This document shows, in pieces, positions 53,410-63,453 of a stretch of DNA of 64,000 bases. Source of the DNA: Anastatus disparis (Eukaryota; Arthropoda; Insecta; Hymenoptera; Eupelmidae); contig JAFFSR010000364.1 in assembly GCA_017163975.1 (NCBI GenBank), positions 736,001 to 800,000 on the forward strand, written 5' to 3'. Position 1 is the stretch's first letter; each line of letters begins with the position of its first letter. Under the pieces are notes generated by a model. The model made no database searches, was not told where the DNA came from, and was given only the letters and a program-made list of their open reading frames with translations. Made by a program: the position numbers and the translations under genes.

Positions 53410-55124
53410 CCCTGGTAACACAATCTGTTGCAAGCACGATTGCGCAGAACTTGTGTGGTCTGTTTCCACATTTTAATGCATATCTGCTGAAATTTAATTG
53501 CGGCTGAAACGTGCGTTAGATTTGTAACAGATTGCCAATCGAAACGTGCGATTCTAAGATAAGAATAAACACGCAAACTTGCAGCAAAATCAAAGCAGTC
53601 TTCCGTAAGAATCTTACAGCAGCAGTTTACCCCAGAAATACATAAGAATGACATGAGTTGAGCGCAATTATATGACGAGAATGAACACGTAAACTTGCAG
53701 CAGGATCGAAGCAGTCTTCCGTAAGAATCTTGCAGCAGCACTTTACCCCAGAATTACATAAGAATGACATAAGTTGAGCGAAATTATATGACGAGAATAA
53801 ACACGCAAATTCGCAGCAGAATCGAAGAAGTCTTCCGTAAGAATCTTGCAGCAGCACTTCATCCCAGAAATACATAAGAATGACATAAGTTGAGCGCAAT
53901 TATATGACGAGAATAAACATGTAAGCTTGCAGTAGAATCGAAGAAGTCTTCCGTAAGAATCTTGCAGCAGCACAGTTTATAGAATTTCAAAGTTAATTAA
54001 TAGTTCCAAAAATTGAAGTTACTTTATAGAATAAAGATAATACATTGTATTTAAAAAAAAAATTTTCATTATAATGAATATTATTAACATTTAAGTAACG
54101 AGAACATGGTCATAAGAGTTGTTGACAGATTTTAAGAAAGCAAATGTTGAATTTAAAAATTATAATTTATAATTTAATGAAAATATAATAATTTATAATT
54201 GCGATACATTCAATGCATTTCTTTAAACTTTACGTGTTCTTACTACCGATGCCTACACCTATAGGCACATATTGGCTGAAGGAAAAAAAGAAAGAAAGCA
54301 AAAAACAATCAACATATATACGCAAAGGGGTGGGCGCTGATGTTATAGTATAAAATTATATATATGTAGACATTGGGGAGAAGAAAGGAGACTATTGCAG
54401 CCAACTGTCAAATATAAAAAACGTAGATAAAAAATTTTTATAATATTTAAGAAAAGTTTTAAATAAATTTCTATCAGTAAAAGATGATAAATATTTTGGT
54501 TCTACATGCATACGTAATTCTGTATTAATGTTTTGTCGCAAGATTCTTATGCGAGATAGCTTCGAGTATGCTGTATGCTCGCGTAATTATTCTTATGATA
54601 AGATTGCATTTAACTTTTGTCCTTCTGATGTAATTTTAGCGCAAATCTGCTGCAAGATTTTCACATAAAACTGCTTCGATTCTGCTGTACATTTGCGTGT
54701 TTATTCTCATCATTAAATTATACTTAACTTATGTCATTCTTACGTAAATCTGAGGTAAAGTGCTGCTGCAAGTTTCTGATGCAAGACTGTTTCGATTCTG
54801 TTATATGCTTGACCATTTGCAATTTTTACGTAACTGTGCTGCAAAACGTTGTCGGGAATCATTTACTCCATTTTGTTGCTAGTGTCTGTAATAAGTTTTT
54901 TCCACAAGTTTACTGCAAAATATCTTCAAGATTCTGCGCATTCTTCCGTTCCGTAGATTGCACTTTCTCTCTGACAGAAACGTGCATTTCTGTTGCACTT
55001 ATCTGCTGTAATTTCTTTTCATAAAAAACCCTATGAAATACGGAAACAGACAGCACATCTTCTGCTGCAATGTTTTGATTTTCAAGAAAATTTCAGCAAA
55101 ATTGCGTTGACCATGTTACCAGGG
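53410..55124. mobile_element. 1.7-kb TA-flanked fold-back element carrying the 116-bp satellite
   Basis: CCCTGGTAACA (53410-53420) and TGTTACCAGGG (55114-55124) are inverse, with TA on each side (53408-53409, 55125-55126). Inside, about four units of the 116-bp satellite (53560-53975) face roughly 1.5 diverged units in inverse orientation (about 54640-54810). GTCTGTTTCC-type phrases are also mirrored near both ends. The core (53990-54600) is AT-rich with no ORF. This suggests that the satellite spread as the arm filler of a mariner-like non-autonomous element. Confidence 0.7.
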
Positions 55125-55139
55125 TAACATAAATAGATC

Positions 55140-55455
55140 TAAGTGCAATTAAAATTCAACTAAAATCAAACCAAAATTCACCTAAAATTGCTTAAAATTA
55201 ATATGAATTTCAGCTAACTTTCAGCTAAATTTCAGCTAATTTCCATCTAAATTTTGCACAAATTTAGCCAACTTTTGATTTAATGTAGCTAACTTTTATG
55301 TAATTTTATCTGACTTCAGCTAACTTTAAGCTAACTTTGAGCTAATTTTTAGCTAACTTTTAGCTTATCTTTAGCTAACTTTTAGCTAATTTTTAGCTAA
55401 CTTTTAGCTAAATTTTATCTTAATTTTAGCCAGATCCTAGCTAAATTCTAGCTAA
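55140..55455. repeat. Degenerate (TTTAGCTAAC)n array
   Basis: About 25 imperfect copies of a roughly 10-13-base phrase such as TTTTAGCTAAC or TTCAGCTAA are strung together without a fixed period. The motif AGCTAA is self-complementary in part, and similar motifs fill the fold-back arms at 2132-2245 and 10891-10975. Confidence 0.7.
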
Positions 55456-55713
55456 CCAAGGACAAATCGAATTCTTATATACGACGGCAGCAGCGACAGC
55501 TGTAGCGAAATCTTTTTATAATATGGATATATATATATGAATAAGGAATAAAGAAGAACGTTATAAACATGTATGCGTGTAGGAAACACGTATTAGCGTA
55601 TGTGCAAGTATAGTGATACACGTAATATACGTGTGTTGATATGTGCATAATAAATACTTTTTGCTGGCGTTCTAACGCGTGTAACGAATTCAGATACATA
55701 AGACGTTGTACTA

Positions 55714-56302
55714 CACTGAAAAAAAAAATAAGTAAACATGACATCGTAGAGCCATGCTAAAACAGCATAGTGCCTGTTATGTCATTTTAATATAATAACT
55801 ATTTTGAATCTACGGAGATACGTTATTGTTGAATTAAGTATAGTGTAATCAACGAATCTTCATAAAAATAATAAATAATAAAAACTATTTCACAAAAAAG
55901 TTTATATTATGATAGATAATTTCGTGAAACAACATCCTATTTAACGAAATTTTTCTGAAATTGTGTCAAAATTTTCTAGTATATTTTTGTACATAACCTG
56001 AAAATTTTTTAAAACTTTTTTGCAAAACGTATTTTAGTATAGATACGTGTATATACAACAAATGTTTAAATAGAAATGTACGGTTATTTAATAAAATTTT
56101 GTTAAACGTGATTTATTTACGATGAATCATAAATGTTACTTTTATTAAAAACGACTTGGTTGGCGCACCATGCTGTTTTAGCATGGCTGCTAAAATAACA
56201 TTGCATGGTTCCTCTGATGATATTACTGAAATCTACTTGCATATGGAGCCATGTTGTTTTAGCATGGGAACCGAGTTGAATTTGCTTATTTTTTTTTCAG
56301 TG
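55714..56302. mobile_element. 589-bp CACTG-ended mariner-like MITE
   Basis: TA flanks both sides (55712-55713, 56303-56304). CACTGAAAAAAAAAATAAG is mirrored by CTTATTTTTTTTTCAGTG with one length difference. Near both ends are hairpins around GCCATGCTAAAACAGCAT and CCATGCTGTTTTAGCATGG, and a third around AGCCATGTTGTTTTAGCATG. No ORF is supported. The 55456-55713 gap holds only GCAGCGACAGCTGTAGCG-like text and a (TA)n run. Confidence 0.78.
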
Positions 56303-57425
56303 TATACATGCATACTGACAAGAAGAGTGTCGGGGTATTGGGACCCCGATTTGGCTCTAATTTTGGGAGATGATTTTGGCTGTAAAAATATGGGGAAAGC
56401 TACGGTACGTGACTCTAACACTCAATAGTTCTCTAGTTCCGGGCAATTAAAGAAAATCACTATAAAAGTTACTATATTTTCAAACGCTTATGATTTCTTA
56501 GCATCAATTGCTAGAATCTTAAAACTTCTTTCATATGGAAGCTGAGCTCAAATCCTTTTAAAAAAGCACTTGCAGTATATGAAAATATTTTTTTTCCCAA
56601 TGTTACAGAATAATAAATATTTGATCGAAGGGTATAGCCGGGTAAGGATATAAAAATTGTCCACGCGACTTTTGAAATCTGATCTTCACCACTTTGTTTA
56701 TTATAAAAAAAGAAACCTTTCTGGAAAGTTTGAACCTCAAGGTTGGATATGCAGATCAAAAAATAAGGTTATATTAAATTTCGAATTTGACGATATCTCG
56801 ACTCAATTTAATCGATTTGAAAAATTGATCTTGTGGTGAAAGGTGATTGTAAATGTATTAAAATAAAATACATTCAGAAATTTTTTATCTAGAATTAAAG
56901 GTTTGAGACACGTTTGAAAAATTCAAAAAGCTCTATAAATCACATTTAGGGATGGGTCGGCTCAAAACAAATATAAGACATATTTTGTATATATCTTTCA
57001 TTATGAATTTTTTCCGATTTTTTCAAGTGGTTCGCCGTAATTCAAATAATTAATATTTGTTTTTTATGATTCTATGATTTATGATATGGACTGGCAAACT
57101 TATGCAATAACTTTTTGAATTTAAAAAACTTAAAAAACCATCATATCATACAATATACAATTGCAATAGATCCTACAAATTCAGTTACAAACCGAAAATC
57201 AGTCATATTTGACAGAAAAATTAAGAAAATTTGGAAATAAACTTGGCTTTGCAACAGATGTTTGGAAAATCAGCCAAATGTATCAATATTGTATCATTCT
57301 TTTTTAGTTGACATTTTCATAGTATACATTATTGGTAGGAGAAAAGTCGTTTTGAGCTTTAAAAATTCTAAGTCAACAATGGAAAAATCTCAAACAAAAT
57401 CTTTAAATTGTAAAAAAGTTATTAC

Positions 57426-57973
57426 TCATATACTCGAATTTTTCATAATTGTCGAATCAATGATCAAATCAATGATTGCACGTGCGTCATTTCGAGATTA
57501 AGATTAAAACTAAGAATCGTCATCCCTCAAGATCGAGGATTATTTATAAATAACAACACAAATACGAAAAATTCGAAAAGGGTTACAATGCATGGACGTG
57601 TTCATCAGTTATGAACTTGTCCTAAAATCATTGAGCTTTACTGAATAATTATTGTGGTATAAATACAATTAATTGGAAATATTTCCATGAACTCTGGCAG
57701 AAAAATGTAAATGTTATTTTAAGCTAATTTTTATTATTTTCTGTAAATTATTATTATTATTTGTTAATTTCTTCTACTTTCTATTGTTTTCAATTACTTT
57801 TTGTTACTTTTTGTTACTTTCTGTTATTTTTTGTTTGAATTTAGAAACTTTAACAAAAACAAAAAAAAATAAAAAATAATCAATATTTAAAAAAAAAAAC
57901 AAAAATATTAAAAAATAAATTTTAAATAAAAAAATATAATGAAAATCAATTTTACATCATTAAGTATAATACA
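57426..57973. other. AT-rich core of the 3.85-kb element, left of the SINE
   Basis: Low-complexity sequence with TTTTTGTTACTTTTTGTTAC-like runs and long A-rich tracts. No gene is seen. Confidence 0.5.
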
Positions 57974-58324
57974 TATTTTTTTGTAAAAAAAAAAGAATAA
58001 TATATAAAGGATATTGTCCTCTATATGTTTTTTATATGGTGATGTCGAGGGAGCCTAGCCCGGTTCCCGTTTAACACATTACATCAGGCTAGACTGTCAG
58101 ACCCACCATACCGAAAACTTTGACTACCGATGGATGGTCAGCCACTTTTGTGATCAACAATCAACCGATACCCAATGAGGTCGGATTTTTTAAGAGTCGC
58201 GATATGAATGGCACATACACTAATTTTCTTTCGAAAAAAAGTTAGAGGTACCTGGCTAGGATTTGAACCCATGCCCTCCGTGTTGAAGGCAAGAGCTTTA
58301 TCCATTACGCCACCGCGCTCTCGT
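57974..58324 (-). mobile_element. tRNA-derived SINE with target-site duplications
   Basis: The minus strand begins with GAGCGCGGTGGCGTAATGGA, an A-box region, and has GGGTTCAAATCC, a B-box, about 45 bases on, so the head is tRNA-like. A body of about 230 bases follows with no tRNA features and then an A/T-rich tail. AGTATAATACA flanks both sides (57963-57973 and 58325-58335). The acceptor arms do not pair, so it is not a working tRNA. Such elements move with LINE machinery, none of which is in the window. Confidence 0.85.
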
Positions 58325-58335
58325 AGTATAATACA

Positions 58336-59288
58336 AATTAACTTTGAATAACTAAATGAAATGAAAACTTATCACAAATAATAAAATATTATATTAAAAT
58401 AGCACAAAATAACACAAATTAAAATAATATTACATTGATATAAATATCAATATTGATATTATTACATTAGTGCGTACGTACGACTTACGAAATATGCTCA
58501 TTATGCATATAAGTTCGCAGTTATCAAATATGCAGCAAATATAAAGCACGCACATTTATGTTCTTTACGTTGATGTACGTTCTGCATTTTTAGATCAAAT
58601 TCTTACGCTTTTCTGCAATATTTTTGATTCATTGTAATAATATCTCAATTATGATTCAATAAAGTTCAATAATGTTAGGACAAGTTCATAATCGTAAAAC
58701 GTGTGTTTATACTGTAACTCTTTTCGAATTTTTAGTATTTCTATTTTGTTTATTTGGATTATGATTCATAGATAAATCTCAATCTTGAATAACCAAAATT
58801 CTCAATCCCAACCTCGATCTCGATATTACGCATGCGCGATCATTTATTTTACTCAACTCTTTATTATTCCATAGCTTATGATAAAGACGAGCTGTATAAA
58901 AAGGAGCAGCAAAGGCCTCGTCGTAAGGCATGAGTCACGAGCCTCCCACTGAGAGAAAAATACACATACATGCATAGTGGTCTATCGAATTAAAAAAGAA
59001 GAGGACTACGACCAATTAAATAAATAGAATAGAATAAAAATAAAGCGTCATGCAAAATTACTTACATTTTGCTTCCATTTAGAATGATAATGAGAAGAAT
59101 TACAATAATATGAATGAAAAATAATTTTTTATATAACGTTTCTTAATCATGAACTATAAAATAAGTAAGAGTTGAAAACAAGCTTCTTATTTGTGATTGG
59201 AACTTGAAATCTTCGTTGTCTATATTCGTCTATAAATTCCAGCCTAAATAAACATAACATAATCATCAAATATTAGAGTATATGAGTA
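58336..59288. other. No gene recognised
   Basis: AT-rich core of the 3.85-kb element, right of the SINE. Around 58840-58960 the composition is more mixed (ACGCATGCGCGATCATTTAT, GGCCTCGTCGTAAGGC), but I see no ORF or RNA. Confidence 0.4.
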
Positions 59289-59292
59289 TTAA

Positions 59293-59679
59293 CGGCAGGC
59301 CGGAGTAGAACCTGATACCGACCGAGTAACAATTGAGTTGTTTGTTATTTACTCAAGTATTAATCGGTGTATCTTCAAAATAAAGGTTGATCGCAATAGA
59401 TATTATTATTATGAATATCTATGCACAAGAAAAAAAAAATCTACCGATTTGTTTTTGAGAAAAGTAAGGAACGCCGAAGTAAAAAAGATTATGTTTATAA
59501 TATTTTCGCGTTCTTTACTTTTCTCAAAAACAAAGCGATAGATTTTTTTTTTCTTGTGCATAAATATTTGTAATAATAATATCTATTGCGCTTAACGTTC
59601 AATTTGCAGATACACCGATTAATACTTGAGTAAATAACAAAAATGCCAATTAGACAAGGACAGCGAATCCGGCCTGCTC
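59293..59679. mobile_element. 387-bp fold-back MITE with GCAGGCCGGA ends and TTAA flanks
   Basis: TTAA lies at 59289-59292 and 59680-59683. The ends CGGCAGGCCGGAGT and ATCCGGCCTGCTC are inverse apart from the last bases. Inner arms pair over most of their length (TTATTTACTCAAGTATTAAT with its inverse; GTTTTTGAGAAAAGTAA with its inverse). TTAA flanks hint at piggyBac-type mobilisation. A half copy lies at 45830-46015. Confidence 0.68.
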
Positions 59680-60642
59680 TTAACTTTTTTACAATTTAAT
59701 GATTCTGTTTGAGATTTTTCCATTTTTTACGCAAAATTATAATTTTAAGGCCCAAAACGACTCTTCTCTTACCAATAAGGTATACTATGATAATGTCAAT
59801 TGAAAAGAATGATACAATATTCATACAATATTCTGATTTTCCAAACATCTGTTGCAAAGCCAAGTTTATTTTCAAATTTTCTTAATTTTTCTGTCAAATA
59901 TGACTGATTTTTGGTTTGTAACTAAATTTGTAGGATCTATTGCAATTGTATATTGTATGATATGATGATTTTTTAAGTTTTTTGAATTCAAAAAGTAATT
60001 GCATGAGTTTGCCAGTTTGTTAAAACCATAGAATCATTAAAAAAAAAACGAATTTTTATCATTTTAATGACGGCGAAACACTTGAAAAAATCTGAAAAAT
60101 TTCGTAATGAAAGATATATACAAAATATAAGTCATATATTTGTTTTGAGCCAACCCATTTCAAAATGTGATTTATAGAGTATTTTGAATTTTTAAAATGT
60201 GTCTCAAACCTTCAATTCTAGATGAAAAATTTTGGAATGCATTTCATTCTATTACATTTACAATTACCTTTCACTTCAAGTTCAAATTTTTCAAATCGAT
60301 TAAAATTGAGCCGAAATATCGTTAAAAATCGAAAATCAACATAACTTTACTTTTTGGATCTGTATGTCCAACGTTGGGGTTCAAACTTTTTAGGAAGGTT
60401 TTTTTTTCATAATTAACAAAGTGGTATAGGTTGAGTTCCCGTGGGCAATTTTGTTACCCTTACCCGGCGATACCCTTTTAGCTTTTATTATTAACTGATG
60501 TTAAAAAAAAATTAAGGTCCAATTTAATTAATTCTTTATTACGCCATAACTTTGGAAAAAAAAATAATTTTTTATATGCTGCAAATGCGTTTCCAGAAGG
60601 ATTTGATCTCAGCTTTCAATTAAAAAAAGTTTTAAGCTTCTA

Positions 60643-61525
60643 CCCATATGGAAATAATTTATGTGAAAAACTGTAAATAATAGTAAATAATTGTAAATAA
60701 CTGTTAAAAAATGTGGGAATTGAGACATAAATTATAGTTATTTACAGTTATTTACTATTATTTACTATTAATTACTATTATTTACAGTTATTTACACCCA
60801 TTAACAGTTATTAACTGTTATTTACAATTATTTACAATTATTTAAAATTATTCACAATTATTTACAATTATTTACAATTATTTACAATTATTTACAATTA
60901 TTTACAGATTTTTATAATTATTTACAGTTATTTACATTTTCAAAAATTTTTGAATTAGTGAATAATTTAATGTTATTAATAATTATTTACAATTATTTAT
61001 AGTTATTTACAGTTATTTACAGTTTTTTACAGTTATTTACAGTTATTTATAATTATTTACAATTATTTACAATTTTCCATAGTTTTTTACAATCATTCAC
61101 AGTTATTCACATTTTTAAAAATTTTTGCCTATATATAAAATTATTGAATAAATTCGTGAAAATTTTCGAAAATGTAAATAACTGTAAATAATTGTAAAAA
61201 ACTATAAATAATTGTAAATAACTGTAAATAATTGTGAAAAAAGTGAATAAATGTAAATAACTGTAAATAAATATAAATAACCGTAAATAAGTGTAAATAA
61301 CAGTTAACAAGTGTAAATAACAGTTAATAACTGTAAATAAATGTAAATAACTGTAAATAATTCTAAATAATTGTAAATAACTGTAAATAACTGCTATTTA
61401 TGTCTCAATTCCCACATTTTTTAACACTTTTCCACAGTTATTTATAGTTATTTACATTTATTTACATTTATTTACAGTTATTAACAGTTATTTACAATTA
61501 TATCCAAAAATTTTTTCCATATGGG
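60643..61525. mobile_element. 883-bp MITE made of GTAAATAACT repeats, copy 2 (TA target duplication)
   Basis: CCCATATGGAAATAATTTAT starts the element and TTTTTTCCATATGGG ends it. Comparison with copies A and B of the Harbinger-like family shows the host text CTTCTAGCTAT(T/C)A uninterrupted there. Here it reads CTTCTA, insert, TAGCTATTG, so the target duplication is TA. The interior is again blocks of GTAAATAACT-type units in alternating orientation, and overall it is inverse to copy 1. Confidence 0.88.
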
Positions 61526-61604
61526 TAGCTATTGATGTTAAAGAACTATAAGCGTTTGAAAATTTAGTAACTTTTAAGGTGATTTTCTTTGAGTAGATAA
61601 GCTA

Positions 61605-61745
61605 TGAGTAGATAAGCTATGGGTTCCGGCACAGTGAGCCAGAAATGCTATGATCGTTCTGGCACAGTGGTCCAGTAATGCTATGTCTGTTCTGGCTCAC
61701 TGTGCCAGTAATGTTATGAGGTTTGGTATTTCTGGCTCAGGGTAT
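61605..61745. repeat. Short inverted and direct repeats around GGCACAGTGAGCCAGA
   Basis: CCGGCACAGTGAGCCAGAAATGCTATG occurs forward, then TCTGGCACAGTGGTCCAGTAATGCTATG and inverse-type TCTGGCTCACTGTGCCAGTAATG. Together they can form stacked hairpins. Two GAGTAGATAAGCTATG copies stand just before. Function is unknown. Confidence 0.55.
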
Positions 61746-61769
61746 GAGCGCTATGCGATAGCGGCAAAT

Positions 61770-61976
61770 CTATTATTTTAAATATTATAATTTTTATATT
61801 ATAATTCATATTATAATTTTTATATTCTAATTTTTATATTATAATTATTATAATTTTTATATTATAATTTATATTATAATTTTTATATTATAATTTTATG
61901 AAAAAGCCCGCAGCGATAGAGCGATACGGGGTCTATCTACTATTTTAAATATAATAATTCATATTATAATTTTTAC
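61770..61976. repeat. (TTTTTATATTATAA)n-type AT array
   Basis: Irregular copies of a roughly 14-19 base unit TATAATTTTTATATTATAAT run through this segment, with one GC-rich interruption at about 61905-61935 (AAGCCCGCAGCGATAGAGCG). A related AGCGCTATGCGATAGCGGC phrase precedes the array. Confidence 0.6.
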
Positions 61977-61977
61977 A

Positions 61978-62178
61978 TTATAATTTTTTATATTTAATAT
62001 TCGATGAGGGAGTTTTGGATGATGATTGGTTCATAATAGAATATTTTTCATCTACATATTCTTTCGAGTTTACATCTTTCTTTCGTCTGTTACGAAGAAG
62101 GGGTGTATACTCTGAACAATTTCGATCTGAGGAATTAGAGGAGTTGCCCCCTCCCATGCTTGTTGAAGCTTGTCCCAT
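61978..62178 (-). CDS. 66-codon small protein, unrecognised, possible N-myristoylation start
   Basis: The ATG at 62178 opens a frame beginning MGQASTSMGGG, which fits the N-myristoylation pattern (Gly2, Thr6). It is followed by a Ser/Asn-rich linker, SEYTPLLRNRRKKD and a Ser/Lys-rich tail. A TATTTATA (TATAAATA on the coding strand) lies at 62212-62219, about 35 bases upstream. The preceding ORF in the same direction ends 42 bases before it. This compact pair is unlike the surrounding repeats, and the flanking AT array may have cut its 3' part. It may be a fragment of a viral insertion or of a host gene. I recognise no family. Confidence 0.35.
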   Translation of the reverse strand: MGQASTSMGGGNSSNSSDRNCSEYTPLLRNRRKKDVNSKEYVDEKYSIMNQSSSKTPSSNIKYKKL

Positions 62179-62220
62179 TTTGGAATGAATGTGAAATCGG
62201 AAAGCACCTGCTATTTATAG

Positions 62221-62414
62221 TTAGTCACACTCCATTTTCTCGGAAATACTTTCAGTGAGAAATTTTTTCATGAGTCTTACGTTGTGAAGGGCGCAACTAG
62301 CTCTGTATGCTCCATTATGATGCGGGCAAACCGTGCCAAGTTTGATCTTGTCTAGCGGAGGAAAACCCATTTCTGCTACATCATGAACTTTGAACTTGAA
62401 GCATTCTAACCAGG
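62221..62414 (-). pseudogene. C-terminal fragment of an unrecognised protein, truncated by a repeat
   Basis: The minus strand is open for about 63 codons up to the TAA at 62223-62221. It reads protein-like text with two Cys and several His (KLGTVCPHHNGAYRASCALH) and an N-terminal part SQPWLECFKFKVHDVAEMGF. Upstream it is cut where the AT-rich repeat begins at about 62412. Composition is balanced, unlike the neighbouring repeats. Together with the small ORF that follows in the same direction it may represent one inserted block of foreign or host coding DNA. Confidence 0.35.
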
Positions 62415-63007
62415 GTTGCGAAAAAAGTAATTAAAAATTATTTGAATCACAAATCATTTTTGAATTTGTAATTAAAGTTTTATTTAATTAACAATTCCTT
62501 TTAAATTAATAATTAAAAATATTTTAATTAACAAATCAAAATCTAACCGTGAATTGAAAAGGCTTTAATTAAAAAATCAAAAGGAATTCTCAATTAAATA
62601 AATTTCAATTAAGAAATCAAAATGTAATCGTGAATTGAAAGGGCTTTAATTACAAAATCAAAAGGAATTCTTAATTAAATAAATTTCAATTAAGAAATCA
62701 AAATTCAATCGTGAATTGAAAGGGCTTTAATTCCAAAATCAAAAGGAATCCTTAATTAAATACATTTCAATTAAGAAATCAAAATGTAATCGTGCATTGA
62801 AAGGGCTTTAATTCCAAAATCTAAAGGAATTCTTAATTAAATAAATTTCAATTAAGAAATCAAAATTTAGTCGTGAATTGAAAGGGCTTTAATTCCAAAA
62901 TCAAAAGGAATCCTTAATTAAATAAATTTCAATTAAGAAATCAAAATGTAATCGTGAATTGAAAGAGTGTCAGTTATGATTATGATTTGTGAATTCGAGG
63001 GCTTTAA
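62412..63007. repeat. 81-bp tandem array
   Basis: Starts of the unit GAATTGAAAGGGCTTTAATT lie at 62551, 62632, 62713, 62794, 62875 and 62956, an exact 81-bp period with five full units. Units differ by single changes such as TTACAAAATC against TTCCAAAATC. The left flank (62412-62550) holds more diverged AATTAATTAAAAAT-type text. The same text resumes right of the MITE at 63008-63146. Confidence 0.9.
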
Positions 63008-63146
63008 CCTTAAGAGGACCGGAAAACCACTATAGTGGCGTGACCCCTGATCGACCTTTACCCCAAAGTCAATTAGTGATATCAGATACCTTTTTGGACC
63101 ACTTTCTTAGAGCGATCACAAATCTCAAATACCGGTCCTCTAAAGG
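63008..63146. mobile_element. 139-bp piggyBac-like MITE, second copy
   Basis: TTAA flanks both sides (63004-63007, 63147-63150). The ends CCTTAAGAGGACCGG and CCGGTCCTCTAAAGG are inverse with a short difference. An internal hairpin ACCACTATAGTGG is present. It is related to 34360-34507 by end sequence and length and is inserted in the edge of the 81-bp repeat. Confidence 0.85.
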
Positions 63147-63199
63147 TTAATTAAAAATTCCGCAATTCCTTTTTAATTAAACTTACTAAGGAATTTTTA

Positions 63200-63420
63200 T
63201 CATATATATGTGTATAGAAAAACATATGTGGACACGCACGTACATACGCACCTAGGCTCATGTATATGCAACATTTCATGTCGACCCACACGCACACATA
63301 CGGACAAGTTGATATATATATATATACATGGTCTGTTTCATGTCAACTTGCACCCGTTAACCCGTATATATTTTGGTTTATATATATGTATATATATATA
63401 TACATACATACATACATACA

Positions 63421-63453
<33 letters not shown>

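Larger units (their letters stand above)
56628..60477. mobile_element. 3.85-kb fold-back element with ~0.8-kb inverted arms
   Basis: AAGGGTATAGCCGGGTAAGG at the left is mirrored by CCTTACCCGGCGATACCCTT at the right. The arms (about 56628-57425 and 59685-60477) pair throughout, with phrases such as AAACATCTGTTGCAAAGCC and its inverse. No transposase is seen. The centre carries a SINE (57974-58324) and a TTAA-flanked fold-back (59293-59679). It sits inside copy D of the Harbinger-like family. Confidence 0.75.
56318..61600. mobile_element. Harbinger-like fold-back MITE, copy D, split by nested insertions
   Basis: The left part (56318-56627) carries AGAGTGTCGGGG, then TCTCTAGTTCCGGGCAATTA, AAGAAAATCACTATAAAAGT and GAGCTCAAATCCTTT, the same order as the arm of copy B. 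The matching right arm appears at 60478-60642 (TTTTAGCTTTTATTATTAAC, CATAACTTTGG, GAAGGATTTGATCTCAGC) and 61526-61600 (TAAAGAACTATAAGCGTTTG). The element is thus interrupted by the insertions at 56628-60477 and 60643-61525. Its outer right end is lost or diverged. Confidence 0.7.

Noticed and set aside
53388..53973. Minus-strand frames with repeated Cys-rich peptides
   Set aside because: They are translations of the 116-bp satellite, shifting frame from unit to unit.
56156..56428. Plus-strand 90-codon frame
   Set aside because: It spans the right end of the CACTG MITE and the start of the next fold-back element, so it is a chance fusion of two repeats.
58258..58324. Functional tRNA gene on the minus strand
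   Set aside because: A- and B-boxes are present but the acceptor arms do not pair, and the sequence continues into a SINE body with target duplications.
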